Assembly (NCBI RefSeq): GCF_040126305.1
Contig: NZ_CP149511.1
Span: 1,302,001 to 1,366,000, forward strand
Direction of reading: 5' to 3'
DNA: 64,000 nt
Source of the DNA: Pararhizobium sp. A13
GTDB lineage: Bacteria; Pseudomonadota; Alphaproteobacteria; Rhizobiales; Rhizobiaceae
Under the pieces are notes generated by a model. It was given only the letters and a program-made list of their open reading frames with translations. It had not been told where the DNA came from and did not search any database. The stretch's first letter is position 1, and each line of letters starts with the position of its first letter. A program made the translations under genes and the position numbers. Below, piece by piece: positions 25,753-34,945 of the stretch.

Positions 25753-26600
25753 TGAGCTCGCAAGACACGGCGCCGGACACGTCCGCTGTTATCTCCTCCT
25801 CGTTCCGCAACAGAAACCGCGACCTGCTGCTGCGCCTTCTCGTGCCTTTTTTCGTGCTCGCGACCATGGTCCTGCTCTGGCACCTCGGCGTGGTCGTCTC
25901 CGGCGTTCCTCCCTACATCCTGCCGAGCCCGGTCGCGGTTGCCACGGCGTTGGTCACCGATTGGCACACCCTGTCACCGGCGCTCTGGGTCACCACCAAG
26001 ATCACGCTGCTGTCACTTCTGCTTGCCCTCATCGGCGGCGTCGGGTTTGCGGTTTTCCTGGTGCAATCGCGCTGGATCGAGATTGCCTTCTATCCGATCG
26101 CCGTCATCCTGCAGGTCACCCCGATCGTTGCCATCTCGCCCCTGATCCTGATCTATGCCCCGTCGACGCAAGTGGCGCTGCTGATCTGCGCCTTTCTCGT
26201 CGCCTTCTTCCCGATCCTGTCGAACATGGTACAGGGATTGAAGAGCGTCGATCATAACCTGCTCAACCTGTTTGATCTCTACGGCGCCTCGCGCTTGCAG
26301 ACGCTGCTCTATCTCAAGCTTCCCGCATCCCTGCCCTATTTCATGACCGGGCTTCGCATCGGTGGCGGGCTGGCGCTGATCGCCGCCGTCGTCGCCGAAT
26401 TCGCCGCAGGCTCGGCCGGCGCCGGTTCCGGCCTTGCATTCCGCCTGCTCGAAGCCCAATACCGGATGAACATCCCGCGGCTCTTCGCGGCCCTGATCCT
26501 GCTGTCGCTGCTCGGCGTGGCGATCTTCGCGCTAACCTCCTTCATCTCATGGCTGAGCCTGCATCGCTGGCACGAGAGCAGCCTGAAAAGGGAAAACTGA
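25752..26600 (+). CDS. ABC transporter permease, SsuC/TauC type (282 aa)
   Basis: This is the membrane subunit of the importer, with about six helices and a short polar N-terminus. The BPD_transp_1 (EAA-like) loop is near LYGASRLQTLLYLKLPASLP, where it contacts the ATPase. The start ATG at 25752 overlaps the previous stop by one base, and its own stop overlaps the next start the same way. Confidence 0.93.
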   Translation: MSSQDTAPDTSAVISSSFRNRNRDLLLRLLVPFFVLATMVLLWHLGVVVSGVPPYILPSPVAVATALVTDWHTLSPALWVTTKITLLSLLLALIGGVGFAVFLVQSRWIEIAFYPIAVILQVTPIVAISPLILIYAPSTQVALLICAFLVAFFPILSNMVQGLKSVDHNLLNLFDLYGASRLQTLLYLKLPASLPYFMTGLRIGGGLALIAAVVAEFAAGSAGAGSGLAFRLLEAQYRMNIPRLFAALILLSLLGVAIFALTSFISWLSLHRWHESSLKREN

Positions 26601-27913
26601 TGCCGACGCCATTCCTTTCCCTGCCGGATGCTCAACATTTCATGCTCAGCAATGCCACCGTTCCGGCAATCGCGGTGACGGCGCAAACGGGTCCCAGCGT
26701 CGAAGGGTTGGCGTCTGTCGATATCGTGATTTCCAACGGAAAGATCAACGCCATCCTGCCCCCAGGCACCGCTCCGGTGGAACTCCCGAAAGCTGATCTG
26801 CGCCAGGGCATGGTCTGGCCGTGTTTCGCCGACATGCACACCCATCTCGACAAGGGCCACATCTGGCCGCGCCGCCCGAACCCGGACGGCACCTTCATGG
26901 GCGCGCTCGACAATGTCCGCATCGACAGAGAGGCCAACTGGTCGGCAATCGACGTCAAGACACGGATGGAATTTTCGCTGCGCTCAGCTTACGCACACGG
27001 CACGCATCTGATCCGCACCCACCTCGATTCCCTTGCGCCCCAGCACCGCGTTTCCTTCGAGGTCTTCTCCGAAGTTCGCGAGGCCTGGAAGGACCGGATC
27101 GCGCTGCAGGCGGTCGCCCTCTTTCCACTCGACCAGATTTTCGACACGCCGTTTTTTGACGATCTTGTCTCTGTCATCAAGGAGCATAAGGGCCTACTCG
27201 GCGGCGTCACCTACATCATGCCGGATCTGGATGAGCGCCTCGATTTCCTGTTTCGCGCTGCCGCGGACAATGGGTTCGACATCGACCTGCATGTCGATGA
27301 GACCGAGGAAAAACAGGTCCTGACGCTGAAAACCATCGCCGAGGCCAAACTGCGCCATGGCTTCGAAGGCACCGTCACCGTCGGCCATTGCTGCTCGCTC
27401 GCCCGCCAGGACGAGGAGGTGGCGAAAACCACGATCGACCTCGTTGCCCGTGCCGGCATCTCCGTGGTGTCGCTGCCGATGTGCAACATGTATCTGCAGG
27501 ACCGCCATCCAGGCCGCACGCCGCGCTGGCGCGGAGTGACGCTGTTTCACGAGCTGGCGGCAGCGGGCGTCGCCACCGCCGTTTCGTCCGACAATACCCG
27601 CGATCCCTTCTATGCCTATGGCGACATGGACCCGGTCGAACTGTTCCGCGAGGCGGTGCGCATCCTGCATCTGGATCATCCGCTGACGGATGCCGCCCGC
27701 GTTATCACCACCTCGCCCGCCGATATTCTCGGCCGCCCGGACCTTGGTCGCATTGCCGTCGGCGGGCCGGCCGATCTCGTCCTTTTCAGCGCCCGCCGCT
27801 GGAGCGAATTCCTCTCCCGTCCGCAGGCCGACCGCATCGTGATGCGGAATGGCATGGGCATCGACCGTAGCCTGCCGGACTACCGCGAACTCGACCCAAT
27901 TCTTGGAGCATGA
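26600..27913 (+). CDS. Cytosine-deaminase-like amidohydrolase (437 aa)
   Basis: This is an amidohydrolase-superfamily metalloenzyme closest to CodA/cytosine deaminase. It has the metal motif ADMHTHLDKGH (H80, H82), HVDETEE (His and the catalytic Glu), GHCCSLA and SSDNTRDPFYAYG (Asp). Related enzymes deaminate cytosine, creatinine, isocytosine or other cyclic amidines. The ATG at 26600 shares one base with the permease stop. Together with the creatininase-family enzyme and the importer it points to catabolism of a cyclic N compound; the substrate cannot be fixed from sequence. Confidence 0.87.
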   Translation: MPTPFLSLPDAQHFMLSNATVPAIAVTAQTGPSVEGLASVDIVISNGKINAILPPGTAPVELPKADLRQGMVWPCFADMHTHLDKGHIWPRRPNPDGTFMGALDNVRIDREANWSAIDVKTRMEFSLRSAYAHGTHLIRTHLDSLAPQHRVSFEVFSEVREAWKDRIALQAVALFPLDQIFDTPFFDDLVSVIKEHKGLLGGVTYIMPDLDERLDFLFRAAADNGFDIDLHVDETEEKQVLTLKTIAEAKLRHGFEGTVTVGHCCSLARQDEEVAKTTIDLVARAGISVVSLPMCNMYLQDRHPGRTPRWRGVTLFHELAAAGVATAVSSDNTRDPFYAYGDMDPVELFREAVRILHLDHPLTDAARVITTSPADILGRPDLGRIAVGGPADLVLFSARRWSEFLSRPQADRIVMRNGMGIDRSLPDYRELDPILGA

Positions 27914-27914
27914 C

Positions 27915-29321
27915 ATGCCCGACTATGCCGCCATCAAAAAGGAACTCGAAGGCATCGCCATCGAGGACAATCCGGCGCTGGTGCGCCAGAAGAGCCGCGA
28001 CTTTTTCTGGTATTCGCCAATCCTGAGGGCCCAGCTCGAGAACGTCACGGGCGACCTCGTCGTTTCGCCGAAGACCGAGGAAGAGGTTATCCGCACCCTG
28101 AAGGTCGCCTATTCCCATGGAGCACCGGTGACCCCGCGCGGCGCCGGCACCGGGAATTACGGCCAGGCCATGCCGCTGTCGGGCGGCATCATCCTCAATC
28201 TGGCCGGCATGAACGTGGTCAAATCCATTCATCCCGGCCGGGTTGTCTGCGAGCCCGGCGTCGTTATGGCAGATCTGGACAAGCAGACGAAGGCCCATTC
28301 CGGCCAGGAGTTGCGCTTCCATCCCTCAACCGCCCGAACCGCCACTATCGGCGGTTTTATCGCCGGCGGTTCCGGAGGCGTCGGCTCGATCACCTGGGGC
28401 GGTCTCCGAGACCTCGGCAATATTCTGCGCCTTCGCGTCGTCACGATGGAGGCCGAACCGCAGGTGCTGGACCTGACCGGGTGGGACCTGCAGAAGGTCA
28501 GCCACGCTTATGGCACCAACGGCATTATCACCGAAGTCGAGATGCCTCTCGCCCCTGCCTATGACTGGGTGGACGTTCTGGTCGGCTACGACGACTTCAT
28601 GGAAGCCGTCCGTTTTTCCGATGCGCTCAGCCATATGAACGGGTTGCTGCTGAAGGAAGTGGCGCCGATCGCAGCCCCCATCCCCTACGACTATTTCAGC
28701 CGCCACAAGTCCTTTCTGCGTGACCGCAACCAGTCAGTGGTGGTGATCATGATCGCGCCACATGCGATGGATCCGTTCACCGCTTTCGTCGCGCAGCAGA
28801 ACGGCGAGATCCTGTTCCGCTCTGACAAGGTCGAGAGCATGAAGGGCATCCCGCATGCCTATGAACTTGCCTGGAACCATACGACGCTGCGGGCCATGAA
28901 GGTCGATCCAAACTTCACCTATCTGCAGGTGCAGTACCCAGGTCCCGATCACGTCGCCAAGGTCGGAAAACTGGTGGAGATCTTCGGCGACGAAGTGCCG
29001 GGGCATCTCGAGTTCATCAAGTTCGATGCGGCCATCCAGTGTTCCGGCCTGCCGCTGGTGCGCTATACGACCGACGCGCGGCTGGAAGAAATCATCCGCA
29101 TCCACGAAGACAATGGCTGCCCGATCTTCAATCCGCATCGTTATACGCTGGAAGAAGGCGGCATGAAGCAGACGGACAGGACCCAGCTTGCCTTCAAGAA
29201 ACAGACCGACCCCAAGGGCCTGCTTAATCCCGGCAAGATGATCGCCTGGGACAATCCGGATTTCGACTTTGGCTCCGGCAAGAACTACCTCTTCCCCGGT
29301 CTTGCAGCGATGGGGGTTTGA
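27915..29321 (+). CDS. FAD-binding oxidoreductase, GlcD/D-lactate dehydrogenase-like (468 aa)
   Basis: The FAD-binding PCMH/VAO-type domain has the pyrophosphate loop TPRGAGTGNYGQAMPLSGG and, further on, GGFIAGGSGGVGSITWGGL. The C-terminal FAD-oxidase domain ends near HPH-like residues (IFNPHRYTLEEGG). It would oxidise a 2-hydroxy acid or other CH-OH/CH-NH substrate. It starts 1 nt after the amidohydrolase stop, and its stop overlaps the next start (TGATG). Its role in the pathway is open: oxidation of a ring or of the released acid. Confidence 0.85.
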   Translation: MPDYAAIKKELEGIAIEDNPALVRQKSRDFFWYSPILRAQLENVTGDLVVSPKTEEEVIRTLKVAYSHGAPVTPRGAGTGNYGQAMPLSGGIILNLAGMNVVKSIHPGRVVCEPGVVMADLDKQTKAHSGQELRFHPSTARTATIGGFIAGGSGGVGSITWGGLRDLGNILRLRVVTMEAEPQVLDLTGWDLQKVSHAYGTNGIITEVEMPLAPAYDWVDVLVGYDDFMEAVRFSDALSHMNGLLLKEVAPIAAPIPYDYFSRHKSFLRDRNQSVVVIMIAPHAMDPFTAFVAQQNGEILFRSDKVESMKGIPHAYELAWNHTTLRAMKVDPNFTYLQVQYPGPDHVAKVGKLVEIFGDEVPGHLEFIKFDAAIQCSGLPLVRYTTDARLEEIIRIHEDNGCPIFNPHRYTLEEGGMKQTDRTQLAFKKQTDPKGLLNPGKMIAWDNPDFDFGSGKNYLFPGLAAMGV

Positions 29322-29902
29322 TGCGCGTCCTGCTGTTGCACTCCCACCCGGTCGAAGAGAGCTTCGGCGGCGCCCTCCACAGGCTCACCCGCGAGAGCCT
29401 GCAGGCGGCGGGTCACGAGGTTGATGACTGCAATCTCTATGCGGAAGGGTTCGATCCGGTCCTGTCGCGCCACGACCGTCTGGTCTATCACGACCATCCG
29501 GAAAACACGGCGCTGGTGAAGGACTATTGCAACCGGCTGCTGGCGGCGCAGGGGCTGGTCATCGTCACGCCAGTGTGGAATTTCGGCTTTCCGGCGATCC
29601 TCAAAGGCTATTTCGATCGCGTCTGGCTGCCAGGAATTTCCTTCGAGCTGGTGGATGGCAAGGTCCAATCGCGGCTGCGCCACATCCGCAAGCTCGGCGC
29701 CGTCATGACCTATGGCGCGACGCAGTTTCGCGCGTTTGTCGCCGGCAACCCGCCGAAGAAGATCGTCAAGCGCGTGCTGCGCGCCCAGATCGATCCGTGG
29801 TCGCCGGTCACCTTCCTCGCCCATTACGACATGAACAATTGCACGGAAGAGACCCGGTCACGCTTCATGGCAAAGGTGAAGGCGAAGATGGAAAGGTTTT
29901 GA
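29321..29902 (+). CDS. NAD(P)H dehydrogenase (quinone)/flavodoxin-fold protein (193 aa)
   Basis: The flavodoxin-like fold of the KefF/NQO1 family is shown by MRVLLLHSHPVEESFGGALH and VTPVWNFGFPAILKGYFDRV. It binds FMN or FAD and transfers two electrons from NAD(P)H. It may recycle flavin or quinone for the upstream oxidoreductase. The ATG at 29321 is used, with TGATG coupling to the previous gene. Confidence 0.88.
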   Translation: MRVLLLHSHPVEESFGGALHRLTRESLQAAGHEVDDCNLYAEGFDPVLSRHDRLVYHDHPENTALVKDYCNRLLAAQGLVIVTPVWNFGFPAILKGYFDRVWLPGISFELVDGKVQSRLRHIRKLGAVMTYGATQFRAFVAGNPPKKIVKRVLRAQIDPWSPVTFLAHYDMNNCTEETRSRFMAKVKAKMERF

Positions 29903-29906
29903 GCCG

Positions 29907-30302
29907 ATGTCGGAAAAAACCGCCTTCAATCCACCGTCCGTCCGCCGCCCCTTCGGCAACTACAATCACGGCCTGATGGTGCCGCCGGGCGCCAGCCTGC
30001 TGGTGACCTCCGGCCAACTGGGGATCGGCCTCGACGACACCGTTCCGCCCGACGTGACGGCACAGGCCCAACTCTGCTTCGAGGCTATCGGCGCCATCCT
30101 GTCGGATGCCGGCATGAGCTTCGCCGACGTCATCCGCATCAGCGGCTTCGTCACCAGACGCGAGGACTTCCCCGCCTATATGGCGGTCCGCGACCGCTAT
30201 ACGCGCGCGCCGAAGCCGGTCTCGACTCTGATCATTGTCAGCGGCTTCACCCGGCCGGAATTTCTGGTCGAGGTGGAAGTGACTGCCGCCAAGATTTTCT
30301 GA
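29907..30302 (+). CDS. RidA-family protein (YjgF/YER057c/UK114), 131 aa
   Basis: The family signature is present: FGNYNHGLMVPPGASLLVTS near the N-terminus, GQLGI, and the conserved arginine region FADVIRISGFVT, ending VEVEVTAAKI. RidA proteins hydrolyse reactive enamines/imines, and pathway-specific forms such as RutC act on aminoacrylate-type intermediates. As the last operon gene it suggests that the pathway makes an enamine or imine. Confidence 0.93.
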   Translation: MSEKTAFNPPSVRRPFGNYNHGLMVPPGASLLVTSGQLGIGLDDTVPPDVTAQAQLCFEAIGAILSDAGMSFADVIRISGFVTRREDFPAYMAVRDRYTRAPKPVSTLIIVSGFTRPEFLVEVEVTAAKIF

Positions 30303-30397
30303 GTTCGACTGTCGATCAGAACGACCGCCCCTCGCAGGCCCGACAGGGCGACGCCACCCTCGAAAGGGAACTCAGGAAACTAGGTCCTCTTTATGTG

Positions 30398-30419
30398 CAA
30401 CGACTCAACAAAGTCGTTG
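30398..30419. terminator. Hairpin between convergent genes
   Basis: An 8-bp perfect stem, CAACGACT with AGTCGTTG (6-nt loop), lies between the ends of the RidA operon and the convergent TauE/SafE-like gene. No long T-run follows on either strand, so efficiency is uncertain. Confidence 0.5.
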
Positions 30420-31139
30420 TCAGTTCATGCAAAGCGCGCCCAGCGATACGGCGGGCATAGCCATGCTTGCCAGCCCGAGAAAGGCGATCGCGAGCCCGAT
30501 GGCCTTGCGGCGTGCGGAGCAGTGCGCGGCGAAGCCCATGATGGCAATCTGCGACATGCCCAGGGCGGCGAGTGCCACGGCTGGAATCGTCGCCAGGCCG
30601 AAACCCATCATGAACAAGGCACCCGTTGCCGGCGCACCGGTCAGCATGGCGGTCATCAGCGCATTGTAGACCATAGCGCAGGGAGCCGCCCCCCAGGCCA
30701 TGCCCAGGAGCAGCGCCGAAGATCCCCGAATCGCGGATGGAGGATTGCGCCCAAACATCCTGCCTGAGACGGCCATGGCACGGCGGTCGAAGATCTGGGG
30801 ACCGGGGACGACGCCGATCAGCGCCAGCCCCACCCAGACCAGCATAACCCCGCCGAGGATGCGCAGCAGGGGCTGGATACCAGCGAGATCGAGAAGATCA
30901 CCCAATGCACCACCGGCAACGCCGACGAGGCCACCTGCAATCGTATAGGTGACCGTGCGACCGAGTTGGGTAGCCAGCAGCGCCTTCGCCGTTTCCGGTC
31001 CGGAACTGCCCCGGCCCGTGGCAATCAGCAGCGACGATGCGATACCGCCGCACTGGCCTGCACAGTGAAGGCTGCCGCCAAGGCCCATCAGTAGGCCAGC
31101 CGAGAGGATGGCCGTGAGGGTCAAAGGATCCGACATCAT
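30420..31139 (-). CDS. TauE/SafE-like (DsbD_2) membrane protein (239 aa)
   Basis: This polytopic membrane protein has about six helices and the motif GLGGSLHCAGQCGG near the N-terminus, typical of the sulfite exporter TauE/SafE (DsbD_2, CcoS/UreH-like) family. A second Cys-containing helix (GMAWGAAPCAMVYNALMTA) matches the DsbD-like repeat. Members handle copper or redox equivalents for cuproenzymes. It follows the copper amine oxidase by 43 nt on the same strand, so a role in copper supply or maturation is reasonable. ATG codons at 31139 and 31136 are both possible. Confidence 0.8.
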   Translation of the reverse strand: MMSDPLTLTAILSAGLLMGLGGSLHCAGQCGGIASSLLIATGRGSSGPETAKALLATQLGRTVTYTIAGGLVGVAGGALGDLLDLAGIQPLLRILGGVMLVWVGLALIGVVPGPQIFDRRAMAVSGRMFGRNPPSAIRGSSALLLGMAWGAAPCAMVYNALMTAMLTGAPATGALFMMGFGLATIPAVALAALGMSQIAIMGFAAHCSARRKAIGLAIAFLGLASMAMPAVSLGALCMN

Positions 31140-31182
31140 GTGCCTTCCAGTTTGCGTGTATCACCGTTCGTCGCACCTCGGA

Positions 31183-33114
31183 TCAAGCCGGGTAGCTGGC
31201 GGCGTTGACGACCGGCGGCAGGTTGATCGCCGGATTGTGGTTGAAAAAGCCGCTCGGCATCAGCTTGAAGCCGGTGAAGACGCAGGGCTGCACCGGAAAA
31301 TCCTCGACGCGCACGGGATGATGCAAGCCGAAGACGTGCCAGAGCACGATATCGGTGTTCTCGATCGGCCGGTCCTTGGCGATGAACTCCACAAGCCCGC
31401 CCGTTCCGTCGGAATGGTTCATGAAGTCGCCGGCGGGAAAACGCTCATCCGGATCGAAGGCCGTAATCCAAACGTGATTCTGCACGAAGGCGGCGCGTTT
31501 TCCGGAGGGCGAGTCCGGATGCACGAAGGGGGTGACGCAATGGTTTGCCTCGAGCTTGTAGCCAACAGCTGCGCCCGTGTAGTTCGTCTTGTTCGGGTTG
31601 ATGATTTTCCAGTAGCGGTGCGACGCGGGATCGGCGCGCCTTGCTGCCTCGCTTTCCCGCGTGAGCACGGTCTGCTCCTCATAGAAGGCGTTGCCATAGG
31701 GGTTGGAAGGCCCAAACGGTTCCGCATAGGTGTTGCACTCCACCACGCTGTTGGCGTCACCATCGACTGCCATGTCGAGGCGGGCGCATAGGATGTGCTG
31801 GTGGATGTGACCAACGACGCCAGGCGCAACTTCTCGCCCGTATTTCGGCGGCTGGCCGGGAATGCAGGCGGCCGTGTTGATGATCCCGGTTGCCTTCACC
31901 TCGTGCTCGATCGTGCCGTCGAGATAGAGATACCAGTACAGTCCGTATTCGTAGTTGCCGACGGTGCAGATCGTGGAGATGACCAGTTTGGCGCCGCGGC
32001 GGATTTCTGCACGCTCCGTGCGGAAGTCGATGTGCTTCCAGAGAAGCCCGGAATCTTCCTCATGCACGCAGATGGCTTTTTCGATCGTCCACGGGTCGCC
32101 ATCCATGGTGTTGAGATGCACATCCAGATACTTGATCATGCCGAGGCAGTCGCAGCCGAGTTTCAAGGAGTTGGCGAGCTTGCCGATGCCGTATTCGCCA
32201 ATGTCGAAGACGTTCTTGCGGAAATGGCCGTTGTCCGGGCTGCCATACGGTACCGTCATCTCAACGATGGAGGCCCGGTTGACGATCGGCCGGTCGTCGA
32301 AGCGGATGTCATGGAGAGTCAGAGCTTCGCGTGCGTTGAAGCCGACCACAAGGGACCAGTTGCGCCAGGTGATCCGGTGGCCGTCGAAGGCGAAGTTCAC
32401 GCCCTCCGGCTGAACCACGTTGATCGGCTTGGCCTGAGGCTGAAATGTTTCGATGAACTGGCTTTCGTAGTTCACCTCCTGCATGGGAATAGGAACGACG
32501 CCATAGTCGTCGACGCGGATCACCTCGTTGACGTTGAGGTCGATCACCGCGTTCAGCCCCTCGATCGGATGAGCATAGAAGTTCTCGTTCTCGCGCAGCC
32601 GCACCCAGCAGAACACGTGGCAAAGATGGCGGCCTTCTTCGCCCGGCACATCGAAATTTCCAGCCGACCAGGGGTCGATGCAAACCGTGTCCATGTCGGT
32701 TATCCCGCGGCGTTCGCAGGCGGCGATGAAGGCCGGATCGGCACGGACGATGCCCTCGATGCCAAGAAACTGCTCGAGCTGGATCATCGGCCGTCTGCCG
32801 GGAAAGTCCTTGCGGCTGAGGATCGTTTCCGTAACGAGGCAGACGACGAGGCTCGTGACGCTGACGATGGCCGCGTTGAACACGTTGACCCTTGCCTTGC
32901 GGGCTATCGCCACACCGGACGAAAACGCGCGCACCGTTGCCTTGTCCGGCTCCATCAGCTCGATCGTCTCGAAACGCGTGTCATCCCCATAGGGAGGATG
33001 TTTGCGCACGATCGCCGCCGCCAGACGGATCTCCTCCGGCGTCAAGGGCTGCAAGGGATGGCTGACGACCAGTGGCATCTGGTGGGGCGGGTTGGAAACG
33101 CAGCAGGTATCCAT
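31183..33114 (-). CDS. Copper amine oxidase (primary-amine oxidase), 643 aa
   Basis: This enzyme oxidatively deaminates primary amines to aldehyde, ammonia and hydrogen peroxide. The topaquinone-forming tyrosine lies in TVGNYEYG (Tyr388). Copper ligands HQH (HIHQHILCARLDM) and a C-terminal His (VLWHVFGLHHPVRVEDFPVQP) are present, as is the catalytic-base region FDIGEYGIGKLANSL. There is no signal peptide, so it is probably cytoplasmic like Arthrobacter-type enzymes. The start MDTCC at 33114 is preferred over 33201. It forms an apparent operon with the APC permease upstream and the TauE/SafE-like gene downstream. Confidence 0.95.
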   Translation of the reverse strand: MDTCCVSNPPHQMPLVVSHPLQPLTPEEIRLAAAIVRKHPPYGDDTRFETIELMEPDKATVRAFSSGVAIARKARVNVFNAAIVSVTSLVVCLVTETILSRKDFPGRRPMIQLEQFLGIEGIVRADPAFIAACERRGITDMDTVCIDPWSAGNFDVPGEEGRHLCHVFCWVRLRENENFYAHPIEGLNAVIDLNVNEVIRVDDYGVVPIPMQEVNYESQFIETFQPQAKPINVVQPEGVNFAFDGHRITWRNWSLVVGFNAREALTLHDIRFDDRPIVNRASIVEMTVPYGSPDNGHFRKNVFDIGEYGIGKLANSLKLGCDCLGMIKYLDVHLNTMDGDPWTIEKAICVHEEDSGLLWKHIDFRTERAEIRRGAKLVISTICTVGNYEYGLYWYLYLDGTIEHEVKATGIINTAACIPGQPPKYGREVAPGVVGHIHQHILCARLDMAVDGDANSVVECNTYAEPFGPSNPYGNAFYEEQTVLTRESEAARRADPASHRYWKIINPNKTNYTGAAVGYKLEANHCVTPFVHPDSPSGKRAAFVQNHVWITAFDPDERFPAGDFMNHSDGTGGLVEFIAKDRPIENTDIVLWHVFGLHHPVRVEDFPVQPCVFTGFKLMPSGFFNHNPAINLPPVVNAASYPA

Positions 33115-33224
33115 GGTGTTCGTCCTTTGTCTGTTCGAATATGTCTTTTGACTCAAGGCAACGGCGAAGGTTGAATGCGCTCCCTCGTATTCTGTCGTCA
33201 TCTGTCGGAAACCGGCCGCCCCTG

Positions 33225-34667
33225 TCAGGCGAAGGCACGGCCGAGATTGGCGTAAACGTCCGGCTTGCGGGTTTTCAGCCAGACCGCAAGGGTTGCGCCC
33301 GCAATGCCGATCAGCGCTAGAATGGCGGGGAAGCTTGCGACGATCGGGGATTCCGAACCGCTGACGAGCGGCAGGTTGATGACCATCAGAACGAGGCAGA
33401 CCAGCAGCCCGGCCATGCTGACCGCCGGTGCGACGATGCGATGCCAGACGCCAACACCCCGCGCGTCATTGCGGAAAAAGCCGATCACCGCCAGGCAGAC
33501 CATTGTCTGCAGAAGGAGGATGCCGACGCTGGCAAAGGCGCCCATCCAGGCAAACACAACCGAATAAGGATCCTGCCCGGCCAGCGCAAAGGCGAGGACC
33601 AGTGCTATCATCATCACTGTCTGGATCGCGCCTGCTATGTGCGGCGACTGATGGCTCCCGTGAGTGCGGGCGAAGCCGGACCATGCCAGTCCCTCGCGGC
33701 CGAGCGAATAGAAGTAGCGGTTGATCGTGTTATGGAAGGAAAGCGCGCAGGCAAAGAGGCTGGTGATCAAAAGGGCATTCAGGGCGATCCCGGCGGGGCC
33801 GCCCAGCATCGCCTGTACGGCAGTCAGGTAGAGCGTCGCGGTGTTGGCCGTCGCCTCAGCAGCGATGTTGGATGGGCCGTAATGTAGCGCCACCGCCCAG
33901 GTGACGAAGGCGTAGAAAACAGCGATGATAATAACGGCGAGATAGGTTGCACGCGCAATCGTGCGCTTGGGGTCGCGGGCTTCTTCGCCGAAAATGGCGG
34001 TTGCCTCGAAGCCGATGAAGGACGCGACAACGAAGACCAGAGAGACGCCCATTCCCGGCGCAAAAATGGTCGAAGGCCCGAAGGGCGCGACCGTTATGCC
34101 GTCCGGTCCACCGCCTGAGAGCAGCACGCGCAGTGAAAAGAGCGCCAGAATTGCAATTTCCGCGATCATGCAGTAGCCGAGAACCCGGCCGGAGAACTCG
34201 ATGTTCCGGCGGCCGCAGACATAGATCAGGGCTGCAAGCAGGCACGCATACACCCACCAAGGGATATCAGCGCCTCCGGACGTCTTGGCGATGTCATTCA
34301 CGAAGAAACCGAAGAGGCCAAACACTGCCAGTTCGATGGCGATATACGTGGCAAGTGCGACAAACGCGCCCGCCACGCCCGCAGGACGGCTGAGGCCCGC
34401 GGCGATATAGGGGTAAAATCCGCCAGCCGAACCGATAAACCGGCTCATTGCCGTGAAGCCGACGCTGAAGAGGAGATAGAGCGCGCCCACGAGAAGATAG
34501 GTTGCCGGCACACCCGGTCCGTTGCCGAATGCAAAGGCGGCGGGCGAAGCGCCGACCACCGCTGTCAGCGGCGCTGCAGCAGCCACGACGAAAAAGACGA
34601 TATGGCTGACACCAATCGCATTTTGCCGGAGATCGGTTCCGGCTTTCCTAAGTTCGATCTCGGACAT
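33225..34667 (-). CDS. APC-superfamily amino acid/amine permease (480 aa)
   Basis: About twelve membrane helices are visible. The APC start motif is in VVAAAAPLTAVVGASPAAFA, then FGNGPGVPATYLLVGALYL, and SFIGFEATAIFGEEARDPKR is the conserved helix-6 region of this family. The uptake of a primary amine or amino acid fits its place 110 nt before the copper amine oxidase. It is divergent from the AraC-type regulator. Confidence 0.92.
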   Translation of the reverse strand: MSEIELRKAGTDLRQNAIGVSHIVFFVVAAAAPLTAVVGASPAAFAFGNGPGVPATYLLVGALYLLFSVGFTAMSRFIGSAGGFYPYIAAGLSRPAGVAGAFVALATYIAIELAVFGLFGFFVNDIAKTSGGADIPWWVYACLLAALIYVCGRRNIEFSGRVLGYCMIAEIAILALFSLRVLLSGGGPDGITVAPFGPSTIFAPGMGVSLVFVVASFIGFEATAIFGEEARDPKRTIARATYLAVIIIAVFYAFVTWAVALHYGPSNIAAEATANTATLYLTAVQAMLGGPAGIALNALLITSLFACALSFHNTINRYFYSLGREGLAWSGFARTHGSHQSPHIAGAIQTVMMIALVLAFALAGQDPYSVVFAWMGAFASVGILLLQTMVCLAVIGFFRNDARGVGVWHRIVAPAVSMAGLLVCLVLMVINLPLVSGSESPIVASFPAILALIGIAGATLAVWLKTRKPDVYANLGRAFA

Positions 34668-34900
34668 AAGAAGTTCCCTTTCTTGCGGCGGTTAGTGTCA
34701 GTTGGCTGGCTGCCGTCGGTTTACAATCAAAGGTATTAATGGCGCCGATATAGGTTTATTCTGCAGGCATCTGACAGAATACTTCACATTTTTACTTTCC
34801 ATTTCAGGCATCTACATTCTGATATTGATCCTAGCCAAAACTCACCCTCCCTGTATTTGACAGTTTACGCCAAAATTGCCCAGCAGCGACCGAAGGCGTC

Positions 34901-34915
34901 TGGCATGGTTTTTGC
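34901..34915 (+). promoter_or_regulatory. Candidate sigma-54 promoter upstream of the AraC-type gene
   Basis: TGGCATGGTTTTTGC has the essential GG-N10-GC spacing of -24/-12 promoters and matches the RpoN consensus closely. It lies 30 nt before the ATG at 34946, allowing a short leader. This would place the amine regulator under nitrogen-limitation control. No enhancer-binding site was recognised. Confidence 0.5.
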
Positions 34916-34945
34916 GTCGTGTTCCCACGACGTGGAGCGCAAACT

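Noticed and set aside
31795..33174. 459-aa plus-strand frame opposite the copper amine oxidase
   Set aside because: It is antisense to a gene with intact topaquinone and copper motifs, and its composition is typical of a GC-rich shadow frame.
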